From assembly GCA_008931825.1 (NCBI GenBank), contig QXVZ01018429.1, positions 1 through 27,332 of the forward strand: DNA of 27,332 nt. Direction: 5' to 3'. This DNA is from Phallusia fumigata (Eukaryota; Chordata; Ascidiacea; Phlebobranchia; Ascidiidae). The translations under genes were made by a program, and so were the position numbers. Each line of letters begins with the position of its first letter. Position 1 is the stretch's first letter. The notes beneath the pieces are model-generated. The model was not told where the DNA came from. It saw only the letters and a list, made by a program, of their open reading frames with translations, and did no database searches. Shown piece after piece: positions 17,919 to 27,332 of this stretch.

Positions 17919-20900
17919 ATGTTGCGGGTTGTAGTTATAATTGCCTGCCTCACGATTACAAGTGGAGAGATTTGGGATTCCGAAGGTAAGACATTAATGC
18001 GGCTATCATCGTGAGCGCTGACAGAAAACTGAGAACTTAAAACAGAGATTTTTTAATATGGAACAAATTATGAACGAAGGACATTTTTCAAAAAAATGCC
18101 CTCTCTTTCCCTACGTGCCGGCGCATCTACTAAAATTTCGAGCTTGAATCAAGGCATACTTTTTTGCGATGACACAATATAGTTTCGTAAATGTAACAAA
18201 TACTCGTAGATTAGGCAATTTTTTGTGTAAAAGTGTAGTTCGTTTACAGTTTTACAAAGTAGTACGGGTGTTTTGACAAGCGTTCTCCAGTTCCAAGCGT
18301 ATACTCCGGAATAGAATAAATGCCGTTGTGCATAGCCTTTATATCGCTCCGTATCTACGCCTAAATTGTTAGGTATTAACCACACAGAAACACAGTTGTT
18401 ACGGAAATTGCATGCGATCATTTCCAGATGTTATTGAACTTTATTTGCCAAGCTTCAGCGATTTCCTGGTAATTTTGGAATTGAAGAAACAAAATGTTTC
18501 CTTTCTCGATAGTAGCATTATTTTTCAACGACAGAATAGCTCAGTGGTTGCCAACCTTTTCGTGGTCGCGTACCACTTGGAGGTCACGCACTGTTGCTGC
18601 GTACCACCTGTCCTAGTTCCCGAAAAAGTAATTTGGATCGATTTCATTTACTGACTCGAATGATATAAATGCAACGAAGACGCGGTTCAATTTAATGCGC
18701 GAGCCTGAACGAGCTGAAAAACCAGGCTCGACTAACAACTCTATACGCAACCTAGCGAGTAAGGCAATAAACATTTTATAAGAGCGGTAGCGAGTTTTTA
18801 CAAAGAGATGGTTTATACACCCTCAAAGAACCGAAAGGCCACCTTAAATGACACGCGAATAGCTATTATCAGGCGTTTTGTTTTTCCAGAGGAAACAGCA
18901 GAGTTTTGGAAATCGTCGACCAAGATGGAATTGGAAACTGCGCTGAACATAAAGAAAAATGTTAACAAGGCAAAAAATGTCATCATTATGATAGGTAACG
19001 AAGCATATCTTTGGTTTTCCTGATGTATTTTTCCTGATATTTCAGTTTACCATACTCTTGTAACTGGCGTTTTACAAGTATTTCGATCTTAGGTTTTTAT
19101 GTATTCATGTTCTCCGATAAGAATATCATGTTACGGATTTGTTGTAGTCACTCCCTCGCAGCAGGTCTTTCCTATAGATGCTATAGCTATGCGGTAGAAC
19201 TGTAACCTAACAAAGCTTTGTTAAAAACAAAAACATTTTATTCCTGACAAATTTTGAACTTTACAACAATTTACTTCCTGTAAAAAAAACACTAAAACAA
19301 TGTGCATTTTTGATGTTTTGTAACCCCACTGGAGTTACCTTAAAATAGCTGCTCTGGCACAAAACGCAGGTTGAGATGTGCCGCCGAATCTTGAAAGTTT
19401 ATTATGTCATAAGCTTTTTTATTCAAGTAACCTTCATTAACCCAATTGTCCCGGCAGGTGATGGCATGGGCGTTTCCACGGTAACGGCTGGCAGAATCAT
19501 GAAAGGTCAACTCCAAGGTCAACCTGGGGAGGAGGCCCTCCTGGAGTTTGACAAATTCCCGAACGCGGCTTTGATCAAGGTGACATCTTTAGTTTAGACA
19601 ATGTGATTGTCACTAAATTTGCAAACTTTTGTTATATTTTAGCTCGTAGGTAATTGGCTGGAGACTAAAGTCACGCAAATAGTACTTTGCTAGACAAAGT
19701 TGTTCAAAAAAATTGCAAAATAAAAAACATTACATGACGGTTTTACATGGCGCTTTATTGCATGAAATGCTTGAAATCTGTGAATAATCCAGTCGCTTTT
19801 GTTAATTTGGGGGATTTAATAGCCGTTTTGGAAAGGTGGCTTAGCGCTTTAACAAGCAAAAGTTAAAACGACGAGCCGGCTAAGAAAGCAAAATTAAAAA
19901 ATACACTGAAATGCGCACAGAGGAAGTCTGAAAATCTGACTTCAAAGCTAATTCGCCATCGCCGATCGTCAGATCCCAGTGGAAAAACATTGTTTACCCC
20001 GGTGTCTCGGCTTTGTGGAGTGACTCATTGTCGTCCATAATTTACGGTTTCAACCCCATCCGCTGTTGGTCATGGTCTTGAGAGAAATAAATAAACATCA
20101 TTGCGAAGAACAAACAACTTTTTAACGTTCTTGTGAAGTGGCGTACATCAGTCGACTACGGCTTTTAGCAAAAAAATGCTATTTGGTAAATAACCTTTGT
20201 TTGTTATTTCATGCATTTAGATCGCTTCTAGTAGGCCTGGCATACTATGATTCATGCATTTAGAAGTAAACGACAGTCGAATATTGCTGATCATATAAAA
20301 TCAATTTAACTAGATTTCTCTTTTTCGTTGACAACGACTTAAAAACATAACTTGTAACGACGATGCTACAAATCAAAATTGGTATTTTTTTGACATTTTT
20401 ATCTTTCTGCAGACCGAATTAGTTCACTGCAGTCTGTGTAATATATATATACTGTTCAACAAGTCGTTTCAGTTTTTCTATACTGAGCCTAAACCTTGCT
20501 TTGCAGACATACGCTGTAGACAGGCAGGTTTCCGATTCTGCGGCCACGGCAACAGCGATGCTTAGCGGAGTAAAAGCGAACTATTACACTGTGGGATTGA
20601 CAGCAGCAGCAAGATTTAACGACTGTAGCAGCTCTTTGCCCGCTGACAGATCTCCTGATTCGATTTTTGTCGACGCTTTTAATAACGGTGAGCGCGCTTG
20701 AACCAGTGTTTCACAAAATTTTTCGTGAACCAGTGTTTCACAAAGTTTTTCGTAAACCATTGTTACACACAATTCGTTGTTAAACCAGTTTTCAATTTTT
20801 TTTCATAGACCAGACTTTTATAAATATGTTTTCAGTTCCGCAATGCTTTGAAAAAAATGGAAATACGCATTACGGTCAAGACTGCACGTCACTAGGTGTT

Positions 20901-23900
20901 TGTTTAAAAACAATTTATCGCAACCTGCTCTCATGTTCTTGTCAAAAATATACTGGCCCAAATAGTTCTCAAAAGCGACATCAGACGTTTCGGCAACAAC
21001 TCATGCCATCATCAATGATACAATCAATGTGCTCTCATATTGGTTCATTAAATCCATATTATCGTCCCCCGACACAATACTGCCATGTAGCGTGTGATCG
21101 AAGTTAAATTAGGACTGCAAGTTTTTTGCACATGTAGAAATGCCACTGTTGGTAATTACACCATTTCCGACATTTTGGTGCATTGATTTTTACCACAGTA
21201 CTTTTTGTCTGCAAAACGAGTTTATAATCAAAGCTAAATTATACTGTACGCCAGTGCTGCAAAATGCGTTACTTTTCCATTCAACAAGACGTGGGCTAAA
21301 ACGACCTATCCTGCGGTTAGAATTGAACCCACAACAGAAGCCTATCCAAGGCTGATGTTCCACTATCTAATCTGTATAAAAGCTTTATAGCAGAACTTAG
21401 AATTCAATGTGCGCGTTTATATAGTTCATAGTGAAATTAATAATGTTCAATTTCAATCAAAGATTTATTATTTTTTTTTGAATTTTTGTTAGAATATAAT
21501 ATTTTTCTAGTAAGAACTAAGGACGAATGACTTGTATTTTAAAAGTTACCCAGAAAAAACGATATTTAATTTTTGCAGGTAAATCTAGCGGCGTTGTGAC
21601 GACGACTCGTCTCAACCACGCCACACCGAGTGCAGCTTACGCCCACTGCGCCAACCGAATGTGGTACAGCGACATCAATCTACCTGATGATGCAAAGCAA
21701 CTCGGATGCAAAGACATCGCTGAGCAGTTTATTGACCACTCACACAAGTTCACGGTAAGCCGAAGGGCTGTTAAAAAGTCATGGCGACATAGCACCTAAA
21801 CAATCACCAAGCCTAGAATAGTGAAAACGGTATGTAACGAAATAAAGAGAGGGCCGTAATAGGTGGATAAACCTAAAAGTTCAGGTACACCGTCATTACA
21901 AAGCGATTTGTGATGGAAACTCATAATCGAGCGAGTTTGAAGGGGTAAGGAAGGGGGAAAGGTGGTGGAACCCAGGCTATGTGTTCGCTTAGTGAGAGAT
22001 TTGACTTTCCTGTGGCTTGGGTATTAAGTTTTGTGTACAACAATGGAAAAGGCTTAGCTTACATGCTCAAAAGTATAACTCGTACAATGCAGGTAATGCT
22101 TGGCGGCGGGCGGAAATATTTCCAGCTGAACACGACCGTAGATGAGGAATACCCGGAGCAGTACGGAGTGCGCGAAGACGGAAAAGATTTACTTGCGGAA
22201 TGGCGGACGAAGCAAGAGGCTGCGGGGAATTCCGCAAAGTACGTGTGGAACAAAGCACAACTTGACGCCGTGGATCTTGGCAGCACTGATACTTTGCTGG
22301 GTGAGAGTCAGGATTAGATTAACAGAGTGCGGAAGTTACGGAAAGAGTTGGAAAATTGTGGAATTATGTTGTTTACAAAAAAGGCTGAACCTTGCGGCAA
22401 CTTAAACATAAGTTAAATGAAATGAGTTATATTGCAAACAAACAATTTCGACTGCATTGCGTCTTGGACATAGGATTTCAAAGTTTATTGTATTGCGGTA
22501 AAGCTGTTTTCGCCACGCGGAGCTTGTGCATTCTTATCTAGGAGGTTGATGTTTCATGTAGCAATTACTCAGAAACATCAACCACATTTAAACGACATTC
22601 TGTTCATACTTATCAATCGTCGTAGTTGATGCTCAATATAGGAATATATTACACATGAATTGCAACAAATTTGTAAATTTGGTTTTTAACTTTCGCAACG
22701 AAGCCATGTTGTAATTTTTAAATGACATATACATCTGGTATGAGCAACTCTTTGCTAGTGACTTATCGGCTTGTAAAAACGTTCGATCTTCAACATGGTG
22801 ACACCAAGGGTAAAAATTCAGTTCGTCACCGCGTAAAGCGTTGTTACGTCACCAAATGACGTCATGATGACGTTTCGACCCAGGTATGTTCGAACCTAAC
22901 GACATGAAGTACGAGGCAGACAGGAAAAAGGAAAAAAACGGAGATTGGGATGAACCCTCACTCGCTGACATGACAGGAACCGCCATCAAAATGCTGCAGA
23001 AAAACGAGAAGGGATTTGTCTTGCTGGTTGAGGGAGGCAGAATCGGTTTGTTAAATTGTTTTTTTTATTACCGTACAACATTTTGTTAGTTTGTAAGTAA
23101 ATGACTTTGCATTCTTAAGTCCGGTTTCCGTAAAACAAATTTCCGTGAAGATTTCCTACATTTTTCAATAACTGATATTTTAAACGCGTATAAATGGCAA
23201 ATGAAACGCATAGCTGTAGAAATATATTTCGAAAACATCGCGCCAAGGCGTGCGTGCGTTTGGCGTTGCTTTGAATTTTCAAGATGTTATATTCTTCACC
23301 ATTGCAGATGTAAAAAGTCAACTGTATAAACCGACCTAAAAATTTTTTTTCAATCAGGCAAAAAACTGATGTAACTGAATCTGTATTTTCTCATTTCCCA
23401 TAATGTGACCTCTGCAATCTACAGTGACCCACAGTGACCTTTGCGAACTCACGCCCCTTTTTTTCAGACCACGCCCACCACGACACCAGTGCTTATCACG
23501 CTCTGCATGACACATTGGCGTTTGATGACGCAGTCGCTCGCGCGTTGGAACTGACGTCACAAAGCGACACGCTGCTTATCGTCACGGCCGACCACAGTCA
23601 CGTGTTCACGATAGGAGGGTATAGCCCAAGGGGAAGCCCCATATTGGGTAAGTTGGTAAATAACTTGGTATTTTAGATTTCGACCCTATTCCTAAACCCT
23701 AAAACACTAAATTTAGCGAGATTTGCTTTTTACGCTGCAAGTTTTAGTTTTAATCTAGACAAGCCGAAACATATAACGGGATAAAGCATGTACCTCTAAA
23801 GCTTAAAATTTATGTTGTTTAATCTGTTTGCAATAACCTTTTTTTTTATACCTTGTATTATCAAATAATTGTTTGTTGCTTGCGTACGAGTGCAAATCGA

Positions 23901-26035
23901 AAATCGTAACAAAAATTTTGAAATACTATTCTGCATTATAAGAACAACTTTGTACCATATGTATTTTGCAGGTCTGGCGCCATCTCGTGAGAGCGTGGAC
24001 GTAGAACGTTTGGGCGACGACAGCAAAACCTTTACAACACTGTTGTACGGTAATGGACCCGGTTTTAGAGGAACCACGAACGAAAGTTGTCAGGAAAGGG
24101 AAAATGTCTCTTTATCACTCGCTGGTAAGAACGAGATGGTGAAAACTAATTGCCGAAAGGGTTCAAAACAATGATGCATTGACACAGGGTGGACTAAGGG
24201 TATTTGGACAGTAATTAAATGCACTTATTTGGCGACTATATATCCAGTTAAAGCTGCTGATACAATGCATTAAAAAAAATCACATACACTACTACTTTTC
24301 CAACTTTAAAATCAGTACGTGTAACGTCATAAAATATCATTTTCTAGCTTTACTTTTGGTTTACCTTGTGTATAAATAAATGCTAATTTGCATGGTCAGG
24401 ACGAAAACAAACTATTTGCTTATAGGTTGTCTGGTAGTCCGAAAAAGGGTTCTCCGGAAAGAAAGAAATTTTTTTTTTAATACACTCTTGAGATATTATC
24501 CTCTGCAACCTCCCCAACCGCCTTAAGCCCTGAAAACAAACACATGTCAATATTGCTTCTGGAGCAGTGTGGTCCAACTTTATTTTACCTTGGACTATAA
24601 GAAACTGTTGCTTTATATTCCTGCCACGAAAAAGTAGATTAAATGGCAAATTTACATTACAGCGTCATATTGTGCACGACAAAGGGCTATATTTACAACT
24701 TTTTGTGTCGTTTGTTTTTGTTGCAATAATATAAATCTGGGATATCAGACTGAAAAAGTCCAAGGTACAATTGGCAAACCAAAAGAATAAATTCGCGGAC
24801 TACCCAATGAGGCCAGCTCTGGATAATGTCTTCACAATTTTTACACTCAGAAATTTATAACTTACCCATTGTTTGCTAACCTACAAGCTGGAAATTCTAA
24901 TCCTACCGCTTGGAAGCTATTTTAACATGCAAATTTTCTTTTTAGTATCAAGCGAATATAAGCAGCAGACGGCAGTTCCACTCGACTCCGAAACCCACGG
25001 TGGTGAGGATGTAGCGGTTTATGCCATTGGTCCCATGGCCCATCTATTCCACGGAACTCATGACCAGACTTACATTGCCAGAGTTATGAGGTAAAAATTG
25101 TGGGGGCGTGTATACGTATGGACCTAAAGGACACTTACCCACAGCGTTGAGCTTTTTAGTTGGGTTGATTTCGCTTGGTGAGAGAAGTCACAGCGAGCCA
25201 ATATAGCACTAAATCAATCACCAAGCCGAAGATAGCTGAGCAACTTTAGGACGTTGTAAGACGCGAAAATAAAGGAGGGCATAATTCGTGGTTCATGGTA
25301 GAATGCGCTGCTGCAGGTACACTGTGATTACAAGGCGTTGTAGGAAGGAGCTTGCAAGAAAGTGAATGTTGGGACATTGTGAGAAATGATCATTGAGGCA
25401 ACAAAGTACGTTTGCAGCAATAAATTGCCTCTCGGAGCCCTGTGTTTCTTCCTGAATTGTGTGGGGCTGATAGTTGTGATTAGTTTTACCCATTACATAA
25501 ATTGGTTTCGTGGACCCACTAACTGAGGATTATTAAAGAGGATAGTATGTGATTCCAATCTGAAACATTTTTTACAGTTAATTGAGATCCTTGAAGTTGA
25601 AAAACTTGAACTAATAGATTTTTGCTAAAAATTGCCCAAACGGTACAATGAATTAACCAATCTAACGAACTTATTTGCTGTTCAACACCTAACTATCAAG
25701 TCTCCTTATTTCCTCCCAGATATGCGTCCTGCTTAGGAAGCGAAACTGAGGCCGTCCACTGCAAGCCCTCTACCGATGATGATAACACCAATCCGGCCGA
25801 AATAACCGACAAACAGTCACCGAATTCGCTTTCCATAACAATCACAGATTTTCTGGGAATGACTCTCGACTCTTCCGAGGCTCAGGTTGCTCTCTACGTC
25901 CAATTTGTGCTGCTTATCTGTTTCGCACTTTTTTCGTTTGTGGTGACTGCGCTCTTCTGGCGGCATCTCAAAACGTCTGGCTATTCACGACGTTCGTCGG
26001 GCGACGAAAGTGTTCCTTTAAACGCTAAGATATAA
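17919..26035 (+). CDS. Alkaline phosphatase, tissue-nonspecific-like, complete, 11 exons
   Basis: Exons: 17919-17985, 18890-18994, 19458-19579, 20507-20687, 21579-21754, 22093-22300, 22884-23045, 23468-23647, 23972-24124, 24946-25090 and 25720-26035. They total 1815 bases (604 residues), all GT-AG and in phase. The enzyme hydrolyses phosphate monoesters outside the cell through a phosphoserine intermediate. Residues 1-16 form a signal peptide ([13 protein letters not shown]). Expected active-site residues are all present: Asp59 (GDGMGVST), nucleophile Ser109 ([11 protein letters not shown]), Thr174 ([11 protein letters not shown]), Glu336 (LVEGGRI), Asp341 and His345 (DHAHHD), Asp382 and His383 (TADHSHVF), and His469 (ETHGGEDV). 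Likely N-glycosylation sites are Asn230, Asn437 and Asn445. Human TNAP has 524 residues; the extra length is C-terminal, where residues 556-580 look like a membrane helix followed by a tail from RHLK to the end. ALP activity is a classical ascidian endoderm marker. Confidence 0.96.
17986..18889 (+). other. Alkaline phosphatase intron 1
   Basis: A 904-base intron following the signal-peptide exon. It contains a hAT-like terminus at 18542 and a short 8-bp inverted repeat cgagcctg/caggctcg (18700-18707 and 18723-18730). Nothing else is recognised. Confidence 0.6.
18542..18576 (+). mobile_element. Solo hAT-like terminus fragment
   Basis: cagtggttgccaacctttt followed by cgtggtcgcgtaccac resembles one end of hAT-derived repeats (CAGTGGTT-CCAACC). 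I found no matching inverted end in the intron, so this is a truncated remnant. Confidence 0.35.
18995..19457 (+). other. Alkaline phosphatase intron 2
   Basis: A 463-base intron splitting the Gly codon before the metal-binding Asp59. Donor ATAG|GTAACG, acceptor GTCCCGGCAG. Nothing else is recognised. Confidence 0.7.
19580..20506 (+). other. Alkaline phosphatase intron 3
   Basis: A 927-base intron between exons carrying the metal-binding Asp59 and the nucleophilic Ser109. Its middle part (about 19920-20060) is GC-richer and may be old repeat DNA. No specific element is recognised. Confidence 0.6.
20688..21578 (+). other. Alkaline phosphatase intron 4
   Basis: An 891-base intron starting GTGAGC and ending TTTTTGCAG. 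It opens with the minisatellite at 20701. Short plus-strand open frames at 20826-21355 have no protein character. Nothing else is recognised. Confidence 0.6.
20701..20782. repeat. 27-bp minisatellite next to a splice donor
   Basis: Units aaccagtgtttcacaaaatt... (20701-20727) and 20728-20754 differ by only two bases; a third, weaker unit runs 20755-20782, and a partial fourth begins aaccagttttc. The array begins 13 bases after the exon 4 donor. Confidence 0.8.
21791..21905 (+). repeat. Dispersed repeat copy A in alkaline phosphatase intron 5
   Basis: It shares with 25205-25337 the ordered blocks agcac-taaa-caatcaccaagcc, gaaataaagagagggc (gaaaataaaggagggc in copy B), and caggtacac-gt-attacaa-gcg. 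The two copies are in the same orientation in different introns of one gene. This is probably a common non-autonomous repeat of this genome. Confidence 0.65.
22301..22883 (+). other. Alkaline phosphatase intron 6
   Basis: A 583-base intron containing a 12-bp perfect hairpin (22544-22583) and a TGACGTCA site at 22857 just before the acceptor. No gene is seen. Confidence 0.65.
22544..22583. repeat. 12-bp perfect hairpin
   Basis: ggttgatgtttc (22544-22555) and gaaacatcaacc (22572-22583) are exact reverse complements with a 16-base loop. It may be a small folded-back repeat. Confidence 0.6.
23046..23467 (+). other. Alkaline phosphatase intron 7
   Basis: A 422-base intron splitting the metal-binding Asp341 codon. 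It is AT-rich. A tandem tgacccacagtgacc stretch near 23424-23438 lies before the acceptor. Nothing else is seen. Confidence 0.65.
23648..23971 (+). other. Alkaline phosphatase intron 8
   Basis: A 324-base AT-rich intron, donor TTGG|GTAAG, acceptor GTATTTTGCAG. I see nothing in it. Confidence 0.7.
24125..24945 (+). other. Alkaline phosphatase intron 9
   Basis: An 821-base intron with acceptor TTTCTTTTTAG. It contains the possible hAT-like insertion at 24565-24821. Nothing else is recognised. Confidence 0.6.
24565..24821. mobile_element. Possible hAT-like insertion
   Basis: The left end CAGTGTGGTCCAACTT and the reverse complement of the right end, CAGAGCTGGCCTCATT, share a CAG-G-TGG-C pattern reminiscent of hAT ends. 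The flanking 8-mers (ttctggag and gataatgt) do not match, so insertion is not demonstrated. Confidence 0.25.
25091..25719 (+). other. Alkaline phosphatase intron 10
   Basis: A 629-base intron before the final exon, acceptor TTTCCTCCCAG. It contains dispersed repeat copy B (25205-25337). Nothing else is recognised. Confidence 0.65.
25205..25337 (+). repeat. Dispersed repeat copy B in alkaline phosphatase intron 10
   Basis: Collinear with 21791-21905: agcactaaatcaatcaccaa near its start, gaaaataaaggagggc in the middle and caggtacactgtgattacaa at the end, with small indels between blocks. Confidence 0.65.
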
Positions 26036-26164
26036 TTGCTGGGGGTCTTAGATATTGACCATCAAACTTTTAACAAAAGGACATGAGTGAAACATTAAAG
26101 TCCTGGTTAAAACCGGATTTGTAAACTACATTGGTTCTGAAATTGAACTGCTGAATCTCATGCA

Positions 26165-26337
26165 AATAAAAGAAATTCATTTAAAAACAAGAAATTCAAC
26201 TCCGGTTTCATTTCAACAAATAAATCATGCAAGATGAAGCAGAAAGGAACCAATATTTTTCAAAATTATTTTCCTCATAGTCTCTAACTATACAAAATTT
26301 TAATTTACAATGTAATGTAGATTTTGAAGGCAATAAA
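26165..26337 (+). terminator. Alkaline phosphatase polyadenylation signals
   Basis: Three AATAAA hexamers follow the stop at 26035: 26165-26170, 26219-26224 and 26332-26337. The last is followed by the GT-rich cagtgtgttttc. The 3' UTR would be about 150 to 320 bases, depending on which is used. Confidence 0.55.
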
Positions 26338-27332
26338 CATCTGATGGGCACCTTTACACAGTGTGTTTTCATTTCCAATTAAACCCCCTTCCTACTTGAC
26401 AAAACCCCTCAAAGTTGAAATATCGACAATTGTTACACCGCCGCCTCATTAGCAACTTATCTGTGTTTGTCGCCTAAGTGGTACAATACCTGATTTAATT
26501 TCACCGTTTTCTGCTGCCTCCATATGCGATCATGATACTTTACCCGCATTTTCTTGTAATTAACAAGAAACTGATTTTTAGTGGTTTGAAGTCAAACCTT
26601 GCTTCGTTACAAAAAATTCTAAATATCATTTTTATCACATTTCGAATTTTTTTTGGACATTTTCATCAAACTGCTGGTTGTTTTGTTTTGCATAATGTCC
26701 TGTTGCTAACACTCTGTACATGACAAACTCTCATATTTTTGTTTAAAATCTCTTTTTATCGCCAGCTATCGTGTGGAAATATTGTTTTGATGGAACTTGT
26801 CGGAAATTTGTGCTATTGTTTTGCGCCGTTGCAAAAAACAAAACAAAAAACAAACAAACCCTTCATGATATTTGTTGTTTATTTGGTTCTCGAACTATGT
26901 GCTCTGATGTCGTTTAAATTTCCAAGGGAGCTGCACAACAATTCCGTTTAGTTGCTAAACTGTTATTGTATCACAACAGCATCAAGCGTCACTACTCAAT
27001 TTTTATTGCTGATGCGTCGAATGTCCGAGCATCTTTTCCAAAGGCGTCGCATTGAAAACAGTCTAAGAAATACAGTTACAGAGCACCGAGAGGAATAATC
27101 CCCATGATACTTTCAATCAATTAGTCCGAAGGAAAGGATAAATATTGTGCACCTGGAAATTAGGAATAAACCCAGACAGAAAAGATAAACTAGCCATATT
27201 ATCTTGATACCTTGATTCAAAAGTTAATCTTTTGTCTAATAGCAATGGACTTTGTCAAAATTTCCGGTTAATAAAGCGGGTTCGGCGGGGCTAAAAGAGG
27301 CCAACAACGGTTTAAAGCGGTTAAACGGACTC
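26338..27332. other. Right-end intergenic sequence
   Basis: No supportable gene is visible. The short open frames at 26532-26723 and 26739-26951 are low-complexity. The last 70 bases repeat taaagcggg/taaagcggtt and resemble repeat DNA; a related taaagcggttta also occurs near 13491. A neighbouring gene is not visible. Confidence 0.5.

Noticed and set aside
18536-18560. tagctcagtggtt, resembling a tRNA A-box
   Set aside because: There is no matching B-box, acceptor stem or anticodon arm; it is better explained as the CAGTGGTT end of a hAT-like repeat.

Overview
The window looks like nuclear DNA from an invertebrate chordate, most likely an ascidian tunicate such as Ciona. This is an inference. 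It is AT-rich, intron-dense eukaryotic sequence with canonical GT-AG splice sites, and the two readable proteins are close to vertebrate SPPL3 and tissue-nonspecific alkaline phosphatase. No prokaryotic gene organisation is present, and most long open frames have no gene behind them.

Left end (1-4.4 kb, minus strand): two head-to-tail copies of a roughly 2-kb unit. The left copy carries the start of a small membrane protein with an MS4A-like layout (exons 1440-1339 and 1066-869). The right copy (3497-3081) is a decayed relative with an in-frame stop, no start codon and only a stub of the second exon. A 22-base block containing a TATA-like TATTTAA is identical upstream of both copies.

Middle (5.66-14.47 kb, plus strand): nine exons of a signal peptide peptidase-like 3 gene (SPPL3, a GxGD intramembrane aspartyl protease) that join in phase from residue 'SLNM' to a stop at 14473. 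The first coding exon, about 34 residues in human SPPL3, was not found. A gap of 147 Ns follows a CA repeat 3' of the stop. Its large introns hold two coding-looking islands of unknown identity, a 32-bp hairpin element and a possible hAT-transposon end.

14.5-17.9 kb: intergenic DNA with a 180-bp hAT-type MITE flanked by near-identical 8-bp target duplications.

Right (17.92-26.04 kb, plus strand): a complete 11-exon alkaline phosphatase gene coding for 604 residues, with a signal peptide and every catalytic and metal-binding residue. Its C-terminus looks like a true transmembrane helix followed by a 24-residue cytoplasmic tail, instead of the GPI-anchor signal usual for vertebrate enzymes. 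Its introns hold a 27-bp minisatellite, two copies of a dispersed repeat and hAT fragments. 26.04-27.33 kb holds the 3' UTR signals and otherwise nothing I recognise.

The genes are separate transcription units with no evident joint pathway. SPPL3 cleaves type II membrane proteins in the Golgi; alkaline phosphatase is a surface ectoenzyme.
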